The notes under the pieces: model-generated
Databases searched by the model: none
Seen by the model: only the letters and a program-made list of their open reading frames with translations
What the model was told of the DNA's origin: nothing
Source: Chitinophagales bacterium
Lineage (GTDB): Bacteria > Bacteroidota > Bacteroidia > Chitinophagales > Saprospiraceae
Direction: 5' to 3'
DNA: 9,086 bases
NCBI GenBank assembly: GCA_013297575.1
Contig: JAAFHO010000181.1
Coordinates: 1-9,086 of the forward strand
In this document: piece after piece, positions 1-7,331 of the stretch
How positions within the stretch are numbered: the first letter of the stretch is position 1
Layout of the letters: each line of letters starts with the position of its first letter
Made by a program: the position numbers and the translations under genes

Positions 1-1596
1 GGTCTTGCCGCCGACTTAGAGGTCAATTTTTGTATGGCAACCCGCGACCCATCAGGTAATGCAACTACAGGTATTCGTCGCCAACAAACCACAGTTACGG
101 CATTCAGCACCAATGATGCTGTGAAATATACTGCCCAAGGCGGATTGGATGGTTGGTCGCGCGATCAGTACCTCAATCTTTGGGTGTGTGACATTAGCGG
201 AGGCATTTTGGGTTATGCACAATTCCCCGGCAGTGGCTTGGCTGCTACCGATGGTGTTGTTTGTGATTATCAATACTTTGGTACTACTGGTGCTACTGCT
301 CCATTCGACAAAGGCCGTACTGCTACACATGAAGTAGGACACTGGTTGAATCTTTATCATATTTGGGGCGACGATGGTACTGCTTGTACAGGTAGCGACC
401 TTGTAGCCGATACACCCAACCAAGCGGACGAAAACTATGGCTGCCCTGTGTTCCCGCAAGTAAGTTGTAGCAATGGCCCTAATGGCGATATGTTTATGAA
501 CTATATGGACTATACCGATGACGCTTGTATGAATATGTTCACAGCAGGCCAAAAAGCACGCGCACAAGCACTTTTTGCTGCTGGTGGTGCGCGTGTATCA
601 TTACTGAGTTCGTTAGGTTGCTCCGCTCCAGGTGGCGGTACTTGTGCCGTAGCAAGTGGCTTGAATGCAACCAGCGTTGCGTCCACAACGGCTACTGTAA
701 ACTGGGGTGCTGCAACGGGTGCTGTTACTTATAATTTACAGTACAAATTGTCCACTTCTTCTACTTGGACAACCATTACAGGCATTACAGGCACAACTAG
801 GAACCTGACAGGTTTGACAGCGAGTTCTACCTATAATTATCAGGTACAAACCGTATGTAGCAGCACTTCTGCGGCTTATTCTACTGCGGCTTCGTTTACT
901 ACTACGTCGGGCAGTACTGGCTGTACCGATATCTACGAACCGAACGAAACACGTACAACTGCGGTTGTTATGCCTGTAAATACCACGATTACAGCTAAAA
1001 TTGCTACCGCAACGGATAAAGACTACTTTAAATTTAGTAATACGGCTGCTACATCACGGATCAAGGTGGATCTCACCAATTTGCCTGATGATTATGATTT
1101 AAAACTATACCGTAGTGCTACCTTATTGGCTACTTCTGAAAATCCAGGTACTACAAGCGAGCAAATTATTTCTAATACCACGACGGTTTCTTCTGCTTAT
1201 GTCGCTTATGTATATGGATATAATGGGGTGAGTAATGCGGCTTGCTATAACCTTAGAGTAAGCCTTAGTGCTTCCAACTGGCGTACAGATGGCTCTACAG
1301 ATGGAGAGCAAACTCAAATAGAAATTCCAGTAATATTTGAAAATGCTGGTTTTGGTATGTTCCCAAATCCTGCCAAGGATAAGGTAATGATCGAAGTACC
1401 TGTAGAAGCAGAAAGTGATGTACAAGTATCTGTTATGGATGCTTCGGGTCGCGTTGCCGTACAGGAAAACCGCGTAATGAGCAAAGGTAATAACCAAGTT
1501 CAGGTTGATCTTGCACGCTTGGGTAGCGGTATCTACTTTGTGCAGGTGCGCAACGGTGATACGGTAAATACCCGTAAATTGGTGGTGCAACAATAA
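1..1596 (+). CDS. Secreted M43/pappalysin-like zinc metalloprotease with FN3, PPC and type IX sorting domains (5' partial)
   Basis: The reading frame is open from base 1, so the N-terminus (signal peptide, propeptide) lies outside the window; the ATG at 34 is internal, because the codons before it continue the family sequence. Residues are numbered from that ATG. The zinc site is HEVGHWLNLYH at 99-109 (H99, E100, H103, H109), followed by a Met-turn MNYMDY at 155-160 and several Cys, as in M43 (pappalysin/ulilysin-type) peptidases. An FN3 domain follows (about 204-290), then a PPC-type bacterial pre-peptidase domain (about 298-410, starting DIYEPNE), then a type A sorting domain (about 438-520, with MFPNPAKDK, VSVMDASGR and a KLVVQQ end). 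In this family the last domain directs outer-membrane translocation by the type IX system and is removed. The likely role is an extracellular endopeptidase; its substrate cannot be told. The gene ends 40 bp before a strong terminator. Confidence 0.93.
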   Translation, partial: GLAADLEVNFCMATRDPSGNATTGIRRQQTTVTAFSTNDAVKYTAQGGLDGWSRDQYLNLWVCDISGGILGYAQFPGSGLAATDGVVCDYQYFGTTGATAPFDKGRTATHEVGHWLNLYHIWGDDGTACTGSDLVADTPNQADENYGCPVFPQVSCSNGPNGDMFMNYMDYTDDACMNMFTAGQKARAQALFAAGGARVSLLSSLGCSAPGGGTCAVASGLNATSVASTTATVNWGAATGAVTYNLQYKLSTSSTWTTITGITGTTRNLTGLTASSTYNYQVQTVCSSTSAAYSTAASFTTTSGSTGCTDIYEPNETRTTAVVMPVNTTITAKIATATDKDYFKFSNTAATSRIKVDLTNLPDDYDLKLYRSATLLATSENPGTTSEQIISNTTTVSSAYVAYVYGYNGVSNAACYNLRVSLSASNWRTDGSTDGEQTQIEIPVIFENAGFGMFPNPAKDKVMIEVPVEAESDVQVSVMDASGRVAVQENRVMSKGNNQVQVDLARLGSGIYFVQVRNGDTVNTRKLVVQQ

Positions 1597-1635
1597 TTAT
1601 TTATTGCAGCATTGATGCTGCTTGTATCCTATTTG

Positions 1636-1670
1636 GGGGCGCGTACTGTTTGGTACGCGCCCCTTTTTTT
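1636..1670 (+). terminator. Rho-independent terminator after the protease gene
   Basis: A perfect 11-bp GC-rich stem (GGGGCGCGTAC, 1636-1646; complement 1653-1663) with a 6-nt loop is followed at once by seven T residues (1664-1670). It lies 40 bp after the protease stop codon and before murA, so the two genes are probably separate transcription units. It also shows that the open frame running upstream of murA through this site is not coding. Confidence 0.92.
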
Positions 1671-1727
1671 GCCTCAGTTTGTATTAAACGAAACGAAAAA
1701 AATAACTTACAGTCTCCAAATTCTTCC

Positions 1728-1735
1728 TACTTTCG
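1728..1735 (+). promoter_or_regulatory. Candidate Bacteroidota-type -7 promoter element for murA
   Basis: TACTTTCG matches the Bacteroidota -7 consensus TAnnTTTG at all but one fixed position. It lies between the upstream terminator and the murA start codon, 29 bp before the ATG, which would give a leader of about 20-25 nt. No good TTTG -33 box is seen at the usual spacing (only ACTT/TTAC around 1705-1710), so the assignment rests on the -7 match and the location. Confidence 0.42.
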
Positions 1736-1764
1736 CGGCGTTAAAAAACATTATTCGATCATTT

Positions 1765-3084
1765 ATGCAAACAGATACTTTTGAAGTAACCGGAGGGTTG
1801 CCATTATCAGGAGAATTGCACCCGCAAGGTGCCAAAAACGAGGCTTTACAAATTGTGGCGGCAGTACTGCTCACCAATGAAGATGTGACGGTTACGAATG
1901 TGCCAGATATTCTGGATGTCAACAAACTGATCGAACTGCTGAAGGGGTTGGGCGTAACAGTGGAACGTTTGGCTCCAGATACTTACCGCTTTTGTGCGGG
2001 TACGATTGATATCTCCTATCTTCGTTCTGATGATTTTATGCGCGACGCACAACGCTTACGCGGCTCTGTAATGCTGATTGGGCCATTGCTCGCCCGTTTT
2101 GGTCGCGCTACTTTGCCAAAGCCTGGCGGAGATAAAATTGGTCGTCGCCGTTTAGATACACACTTTCTTGGTTTTCAAAAACTAGGTGCAGAGTTCAAAT
2201 ACGATGATGATAAGGATGTATATTATGTAGAACAGCCGAAGGGTGGCTTGGTAGGCACTTATATCCACATGGATGAAATATCGGTAACGGGTACCGCCAA
2301 TGTGGTAATGGCCGCTGTACTGACAAAAGGCAAAACCACCATTTATAATGCAGCTTGTGAGCCTTATTTGCAGCAATTATGCGCTATGTTGGTGCGTATG
2401 GGTGCAAAAATTGACGGTATTGGCTCTAATTTGCTCCATATTGAAGGTGTTGAACACCTCGGAGGAACAGAGCACCGCTGCTTACCCGATATGATCGAAA
2501 TCGGTTCTTTTATCGGTTTAGCCGCTTTGACCAAAGGAGATATTACCATCAAAAATGCTGCTGTGGATCAATTGGGTATTATCCCTTATACTTTTGAACG
2601 TTTAGGCTTGACTATCGAGCGTATTGGCGACGATCTGCATATTCCATCGCAGGAACACTACGAAATCCAGACCTTTATTGATGGCTCTATTATGACCATT
2701 TACGATGCGCCTTGGCCCGGATTTACACCAGATTTAATGTCGATTATACTCGTTACGGCTACTCAAGCGCGTGGCAGTGTATTGGTACATCAAAAAATGT
2801 TTGAAAGTCGGCTCTTTTTTGTCGATAAACTCATCGACATGGGCGCGCAGATCATTCTTTGCGATCCACACCGCGCTTCGGTGATTGGCCTCGACCGCCG
2901 TTATCCGCTGCGTGGTATTGAAATGACCTCACCTGATATTCGCGCTGGACAAGCCTTGTTGATTGCGGCACTTTCGGCCAAAGGCACGAGCCGTATCCAT
3001 AATATTCACCAGATTGATCGTGGTTATCAGCATATTGATACGCGCTTGAACGCGATTGGTGCGCAGATTGTACGGGTGGGATAA
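1765..3084 (+). CDS. murA: UDP-N-acetylglucosamine 1-carboxyvinyltransferase (MurA), Asp-type active site
   Basis: Cytoplasmic enzyme that transfers enolpyruvate from PEP to UDP-GlcNAc, the first committed step of peptidoglycan synthesis. The product is 439 residues, close to the usual 420-440. The start at 1765 is chosen because the protein then begins like known MurAs, about 20 residues before the GAKN/GAKNE motif; the in-frame ATG at 1612 would translate the upstream terminator. Visible landmarks are K24-N25 (E. coli K22-N23), the loop PGGDKIGRRRLD at 120-131, D323 in FTPDLM (E. coli D305, proposed base) and R393 in DIRAG (E. coli R397). The loop residue corresponding to E. coli C115 is D123 (codon 2131-2133). 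In MurAs of Mycobacterium, Chlamydia and Borrelia this substitution keeps activity but prevents covalent fosfomycin attack. No Shine-Dalgarno is visible, as is usual in Bacteroidota. The gene converges on the minus-strand WG-repeat gene. Confidence 0.97.
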   Translation: MQTDTFEVTGGLPLSGELHPQGAKNEALQIVAAVLLTNEDVTVTNVPDILDVNKLIELLKGLGVTVERLAPDTYRFCAGTIDISYLRSDDFMRDAQRLRGSVMLIGPLLARFGRATLPKPGGDKIGRRRLDTHFLGFQKLGAEFKYDDDKDVYYVEQPKGGLVGTYIHMDEISVTGTANVVMAAVLTKGKTTIYNAACEPYLQQLCAMLVRMGAKIDGIGSNLLHIEGVEHLGGTEHRCLPDMIEIGSFIGLAALTKGDITIKNAAVDQLGIIPYTFERLGLTIERIGDDLHIPSQEHYEIQTFIDGSIMTIYDAPWPGFTPDLMSIILVTATQARGSVLVHQKMFESRLFFVDKLIDMGAQIILCDPHRASVIGLDRRYPLRGIEMTSPDIRAGQALLIAALSAKGTSRIHNIHQIDRGYQHIDTRLNAIGAQIVRVG

Positions 3085-3090
3085 AACGCA

Positions 3091-3124
3091 TATTGTCGGC
3101 GAGGCTCGAGCCTCGCCGACAATA
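3091..3124. repeat. 34-bp perfect palindrome, possible bidirectional terminator or dispersed palindromic repeat
   Basis: TATTGTCGGCGAGGCTC (3091-3107) is followed directly by its exact reverse complement (3108-3124), giving a 17-bp inverted repeat with TCGA at the tip. It begins 7 bp after the murA stop and lies between converging genes, so it may end transcription from murA. However, no U-run follows on the plus strand (AAATATG), and only a short T4 follows on the minus strand. It is much more GC-rich than its flanks, so a mobile REP-like palindrome is an alternative. Confidence 0.7.
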
Positions 3125-3155
3125 AAATATGCTCAACAACTTGACCTGATTTACT

Positions 3156-3164
3156 AATAAGTAC
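3156..3164. repeat. Left copy of probable 9-bp target-site duplication
   Basis: AATAAGTAC directly abuts the left terminal repeat of the element at 3165-3298. It matches the right flank ATTAAGTAC (3299-3307) at 8 of 9 positions, as expected for an old target-site duplication. Confidence 0.6.
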
Positions 3165-3298
3165 CATACTACTGGACATTTTTGAAAAAATATATTTAAT
3201 ACACTTTTGAAATGGCGTGGATTGACGTTTACCAAACTAAAAAAAAGTTTAGTAAACGTGAACTGTTCCTTACGTTTCATAAAATGTCCAGTAGTATG
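3165..3298. mobile_element. MITE-like element, 134 bp, with 18-bp perfect terminal inverted repeats
   Basis: The left end CATACTACTGGACATTTT (3165-3182) is the exact reverse complement of the right end (3281-3298). Pairing stops exactly at these ends, and the adjoining 9 bp on each side are near-identical direct repeats. This is the layout of an inserted transposon. No complete transposase fits in 134 bp, so it is a non-autonomous element (MITE) or a deleted insertion sequence. An inner hairpin (ACGTTTACCAAACT at 3225-3238 against 3246-3259, 13 of 14 paired, A7 loop) lies inside. On the minus strand an ATG sits right next to the right terminal repeat (3280-3278) and its frame stays open across the element; it could be a transposase N-terminal remnant, but no family is recognised. 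The right duplication ends one base before the WG-repeat gene's stop codon, so that gene is not visibly broken. Confidence 0.7.
3225..3259. repeat. Inner hairpin of the MITE-like element
   Basis: ACGTTTACCAAACT (3225-3238) and AGTTTAGTAAACGT (3246-3259) pair with a single C/A mismatch around a loop of seven A residues. On the minus strand the loop reads as T7 but lies inside, not after, the stem, so this is not a standard terminator. It adds to the secondary structure of the element. Confidence 0.6.
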
Positions 3299-3307
3299 AT
3301 TAAGTAC
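3299..3307. repeat. Right copy of probable 9-bp target-site duplication
   Basis: ATTAAGTAC follows the right terminal repeat directly and matches the left flank copy (3156-3164) at 8 of 9 positions. It is immediately followed by the stop codon (3310-3308, minus strand) of the WG-repeat gene. Confidence 0.6.
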
Positions 3308-6300
3308 TTACTGCCGCTCGCCTTTTTCATTCAAAAATTCGGTATTTACTCCTTTTACAGCCTTAATTTTGCCTCTTGCATCCTGTTCTAATTTGTCAAA
3401 TTGAGGCGTAACGAGTACTACGCCATTCAAATTCATCAGCCCCCACAACCCATTTTGCTGAATACTAAGTACGGCTCTCTTCTCATCTAATTGCATAAAA
3501 TCTATATTTTCATATTCAGGACGGACTACCCATTGACCCAATAAATTAACCAATCCCTTTTTATCGCCACTCTTTTGTACCACAATCAACAACCCGTTGA
3601 TTTGCATACCCGAATACACAAAAGGTATTTCCTGATAAGCGGTGGTAGTAGAATCGGGAAGGACAACACGGCTATTGTAATAAAACTTATATATATCATC
3701 TTGCATTTGCTTGCCATCAACCCCAATGGCCATCAAAGTATTGTCCTTTATCACAACAGCCAATCTTTCTTGGTATCCCTGAAATCGGTCGGCATATTGG
3801 TATTGGTAAGGAATAGCAACCTCGCCTTTGAGGTTGATATAGCCCCATTTATTGTCTTTTTGGACTGCCGCTAATCCAAAACTAAATTCATCAGCCGCAG
3901 TCCATTGTCCATTTACCATAGGCTGGCCATTGCGGTAAAGAAAACGATACATACCATTTTGGCGTACAACAAAATGGTCAACATTTTCGGTGATCTTTAT
4001 ACTTTCAAATTGAATAGGCAGTACTTCCTGACCGGTATAATCGTATAGTCCACACAAATTATCTTTGTATAAAACTAGAAATTGGTAATTAGATTCATCG
4101 TATTTTGTAAAAGCAATCGGCAGAACGATTTGTCCATCTAAGTCGTAAAAGCCTATTTTACCCCCTTTTTTTACTGCAATGAGTTGATTAATGGTCATGT
4201 TGATCGCTTCATATTCTGGTTGCAGCAGTACGGAACCATCCGATTTAAGCAGACCTGTTTGTCCTGTTGTAGGATCTTTGAACAGCAGGCAATCATTATT
4301 CACCCATTCTACACCAGTCATTTTTCGGGTAAACTTGGGCATACTTTGGTGGTACAGGGTATATTCGTCGCCATTTTTGCACAACGTATTATCAGAATAT
4401 GCCTCCGCGGACTGGTATGTTTTCCCAATTGTTTTTTTAGTAGCAGGATCGAATAACTCCACTTGTTGAGTACCTGTTTTCAATTGGATCAAATAACCCG
4501 AACCCTCCGCTATCACCGTGTATTTTGGTGCAAGAATATGCTGGCAATCAGCATCCATAATACCATATAAACCATTAATACGGATCAAAAAAAGTGCTTT
4601 TGCCAGTGGAATCCGCACATTACAACTTTGAATATCCTCCATTGAAGCAGGTGTCCATTTATGCTGAGCTATAGAATAAAGCCCTACCTGACCTTTTTTC
4701 CGCACCGAAAAAAGGTCAGGGTTGATCATTTGGATACCATTATCATATACATCTAGCGGGATACAAACCTCACCATCCGTAGTAAATAAGCCAACCAAAC
4801 TATCATTACTCACTTGCACCACTCCTTTTGTATAATAAAAAATATCCTTGTATCTGCAAGGGATAATCTCCTTAAAATTAGTATCCAATACACCTACTAA
4901 ATTGTTCAAATGTGCTGCCCATCGGTCATTCTGCCCCAACGAATACACTTTATCGTATTTCCAAGGGTATTTTTTGCCCGAGGATATTTTGTATAGATAT
5001 TTTTTATTACCTTTTTTAACTGCCACTATATTATCGGTATATGCCTGTACTCGATCTCCTTTTATTTTTTTTATCACCACCCCATTTTTATTGATACAGT
5101 GCCAATTTTTTTCGTCCGCTTGTGCTACCACAGCAAGGCTGATCGAATAGGTGCGTTCAAATGACAAATACCCTACTTCGGAGTATGGCTTACCATCGGT
5201 TTTGATAAAATACCACTTTTTATCGCGTTGAATTGCATAGCCTGTTGGTTCATATATTTCTTCCAATGCCTGTCCTTGAACGGTGAACCTTGGTTGATTG
5301 GAAGGATCAAAAAAGGTAATTTGATCGCCTTTTCTCCCCCAAAAGCCCGTAAGTGTATCCCACTCAAAAGGTTTAATTATCCTGCCATCAAAGCCCACTA
5401 TGCCATATTTACCGTCATTTTTTATATAAAACCCAGCGGTATTTGACTCAGCAATCTTGGGCAACGAAAACGGCAATATTGCTTTTCCATTGCGTTGATA
5501 CACTTGCCAGCCCTCGGCATTACGCGCCCATATTCCATTTTTATAAGTAAGCATATCTGGGTTAACTTCTAAAAAGGTCTTGTTCAAATACAACTTACCG
5601 CTAAGGTCATAAATCTTCCATTCATTGTCTTTTTTGAAGCACAAATATTGGTTGAAAACACTGGGCTTTACATCATCAAATTCCAAAGGCAAAATGACTT
5701 GACCTTTGTGGTTAACAAGCCCCCACCGCAAGTTTTTTTGAACAAGGAAATATCCTTTAGGAAGGTCTGTTATTTGATTATACTGAGGCTGTTCGGTATA
5801 TGAACCATCCATTAATATCCAGCCCCAAAAACCTTGTCGCTTATACACTTTTGTAAAAGCATGATAGTCCAACTGATGCGCCGTCCTAATCTCCTCGCAA
5901 TTCGTTAAGCGTACTTTACCCTGCAAATCCTGCATAAATACTTTTCGTTGCTTGTTCGTAAATACTATCGTTTGATTGTCAATATCCACGTTTATTGTCT
6001 CTTTGGGCAATTTTATCCAACCCTGATCTATGTTCCAAATAGAATCATTACTTGTGTAACTAAAAACAAACCCATTAAATACCCGATCAACATTTTTCAT
6101 GGCGAATGAATGCTTCAGCTGCCAATCCGAATTATAAACAAAAACAGAGTCATTGGTCGTACAGTACCAATATTCGTAAGACACATAAATTTGAGAAAAC
6201 CGCTGAGGAATAACCCATTTGGTACCATAATAAACGCCTAGACTATCATCATTACCCGCAACTATAGCCTTTTTGCCTCTATTTATCATTGGATTAGATA

Positions 6301-7222
6301 CCGTGGCATTCCATTCAGATTGGGCTACGTAAGCAGTAGTATACACGGCTGGTAATAGGACATTACCGTTATTGTCCATTACCCCCGATTTGTTGTCTGT
6401 TGTAAATGTATTTAAGTCATTTCTTATGTCAGCGTATTCAAAAGACGGCACTTTGGGTACAGGCTGCCCTTGCATATCGTAATAAGAATAGTAAGTGTCG
6501 TTGATTCCTTTTTTAGCCCAAAAACCTTTTCTATCGGCAGAGAACGCGAATATCTGCGCATACTTTATAGGGCAAATCCATTTTTTATTTGGATCTAAGG
6601 GCTGTTCAATACCTAGTTTATAACCTACCCAAGAATGGCCATTGAGTAGTGTAATTGAATTAAAAATAGGTTCAATGACCCATTCCCCGTTTTCATTAAT
6701 GATGCCATAGTGTTTGAGATCCGTCGTTGCAGCATAAAAGCCTTCAAAGCCTTCAGCGTTGATGATAAAATTGGTATGTTTAGGATTTACAATTGCTTTA
6801 CCCGAAAGGTCGAAGAACGTACAGGTATCACCTTTACAAGCGATAAATCGATGATTACCCATTTGGATATAGCTATATGCAATTGGAATTACTTCGGTGC
6901 CGTTTAATGTAAAAACGCCTTGTTTATCGTCCTTAGTCACCGCAAAATAATTGGTTGTGTCCAAACGATAGATGGAACTATACAGAGCCGGGGTAATTGC
7001 TTTACCCGAAATATCCAATAATCCGTATGCTCCATCGTTTCCATATACGGCTACTTTATCGGAATAAGGCTGCACCAATTCGTATTGTAGCCATAGTTTG
7101 GGGTGTTTTTGTATCCAAAATTCGGAAAGGGGAAGGTCTTTATTGGCGTTTTGGGCAAAAGCAGCCATTTGAAATACCACCGCAAAAAGTAATGCGATGG
7201 AAACATGTTTTGAGGTCATCAT
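3308..7222 (-). CDS. Large exported WG-repeat protein
   Basis: The product has 1304 residues and no recognisable catalytic domain. Residues 1-23 look like a Sec signal peptide (MMTSKH, hydrophobic core to FQMA, cleavage probably after AFA at 23); no lipobox Cys is present. The rest consists of about two dozen or more degenerate WG (KWG-like) repeats of some 40-60 residues, with the pattern aromatic/charged-K-x-G-(L/I/V/F) then (D/N)-x-x-G-x-x-(I/V)-x-P. Clear examples are RWGLVNHKGQVILPLEFD (499-516), KYGIVGFDGRIIKP (605-618), KWGYINLKGEVAIPYQY (1125-1141) and LWGLMNLNGVVLVTP (1259-1273). Such repeats probably build a beta-rich, perhaps propeller-like scaffold; family function is unknown. No sorting domain or outer-membrane anchor is visible, so periplasmic location is likely but inferred. 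The start is the first of two adjacent ATGs; the second, at 7219, is equally possible. The gene converges on murA and is preceded by a 242-bp spacer. Confidence 0.9.
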   Translation of the reverse strand: MMTSKHVSIALLFAVVFQMAAFAQNANKDLPLSEFWIQKHPKLWLQYELVQPYSDKVAVYGNDGAYGLLDISGKAITPALYSSIYRLDTTNYFAVTKDDKQGVFTLNGTEVIPIAYSYIQMGNHRFIACKGDTCTFFDLSGKAIVNPKHTNFIINAEGFEGFYAATTDLKHYGIINENGEWVIEPIFNSITLLNGHSWVGYKLGIEQPLDPNKKWICPIKYAQIFAFSADRKGFWAKKGINDTYYSYYDMQGQPVPKVPSFEYADIRNDLNTFTTDNKSGVMDNNGNVLLPAVYTTAYVAQSEWNATVSNPMINRGKKAIVAGNDDSLGVYYGTKWVIPQRFSQIYVSYEYWYCTTNDSVFVYNSDWQLKHSFAMKNVDRVFNGFVFSYTSNDSIWNIDQGWIKLPKETINVDIDNQTIVFTNKQRKVFMQDLQGKVRLTNCEEIRTAHQLDYHAFTKVYKRQGFWGWILMDGSYTEQPQYNQITDLPKGYFLVQKNLRWGLVNHKGQVILPLEFDDVKPSVFNQYLCFKKDNEWKIYDLSGKLYLNKTFLEVNPDMLTYKNGIWARNAEGWQVYQRNGKAILPFSLPKIAESNTAGFYIKNDGKYGIVGFDGRIIKPFEWDTLTGFWGRKGDQITFFDPSNQPRFTVQGQALEEIYEPTGYAIQRDKKWYFIKTDGKPYSEVGYLSFERTYSISLAVVAQADEKNWHCINKNGVVIKKIKGDRVQAYTDNIVAVKKGNKKYLYKISSGKKYPWKYDKVYSLGQNDRWAAHLNNLVGVLDTNFKEIIPCRYKDIFYYTKGVVQVSNDSLVGLFTTDGEVCIPLDVYDNGIQMINPDLFSVRKKGQVGLYSIAQHKWTPASMEDIQSCNVRIPLAKALFLIRINGLYGIMDADCQHILAPKYTVIAEGSGYLIQLKTGTQQVELFDPATKKTIGKTYQSAEAYSDNTLCKNGDEYTLYHQSMPKFTRKMTGVEWVNNDCLLFKDPTTGQTGLLKSDGSVLLQPEYEAINMTINQLIAVKKGGKIGFYDLDGQIVLPIAFTKYDESNYQFLVLYKDNLCGLYDYTGQEVLPIQFESIKITENVDHFVVRQNGMYRFLYRNGQPMVNGQWTAADEFSFGLAAVQKDNKWGYINLKGEVAIPYQYQYADRFQGYQERLAVVIKDNTLMAIGVDGKQMQDDIYKFYYNSRVVLPDSTTTAYQEIPFVYSGMQINGLLIVVQKSGDKKGLVNLLGQWVVRPEYENIDFMQLDEKRAVLSIQQNGLWGLMNLNGVVLVTPQFDKLEQDARGKIKAVKGVNTEFLNEKGERQ
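4687..4720. repeat. Perfect 14-bp-stem hairpin inside the WG-repeat coding sequence
   Basis: CCTGACCTTTTTTC (4687-4700) and GAAAAAAGGTCAGG (4707-4720) are exact reverse complements around the 6-nt loop CGCACC. The hairpin lies wholly within codons for about residues 835-846 (PDLFSVRKKGQV). It has no following T-run on either strand, so it is not a standard terminator; any effect on transcript stability or translation is unknown. Confidence 0.75.
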
Positions 7223-7291
7223 AATGTGGCGTTGAACGTTAAATACTTTAATGGTCGGTTAAACTTTTGTGTGTACTTTTTAACGTACCGA

Positions 7292-7311
7292 ATTGGTAAT
7301 ATATTGCCAAT
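7292..7311. promoter_or_regulatory. 20-bp near-perfect palindrome upstream of the WG-repeat gene, possible operator
   Basis: ATTGGTAATATATTGCCAAT is symmetric apart from one T/G position in each arm. It lies 70-89 bp upstream of the WG-repeat start codon, where a dimeric regulator could bind. No convincing TAnnTTTG promoter box was found near it on the minus strand, so a regulatory role is tentative; an AT-rich palindrome of this size can occur by chance. Confidence 0.3.
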
Positions 7312-7331
7312 ATTAGACACTTGGATGAAAA

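Noticed and set aside
774..791. Tandem 9-bp repeat (CATTACAGG twice) in the FN3-coding region
   Set aside because: It encodes a repeated Ile-Thr-Gly in a Thr-rich linker strand and is too short to be more than local slippage.
1612..1764. N-terminal extension of murA from the in-frame ATG at 1612
   Set aside because: These 51 codons read through a perfect terminator and the probable promoter, and MurA homology begins only after 1765.
2852..3280. 142-codon minus-strand open frame covering the murA 3' end, the palindrome and the MITE-like element
   Set aside because: Most of it is antisense to conserved murA sequence and it crosses the palindrome; only the first part, inside the element, could be a relic of a real gene.
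3308..7222. Regularly spaced repeats suggesting a CRISPR-like or satellite array
   Set aside because: The repetition is at protein level (degenerate WG repeats); I saw no regularly spaced identical DNA repeats.
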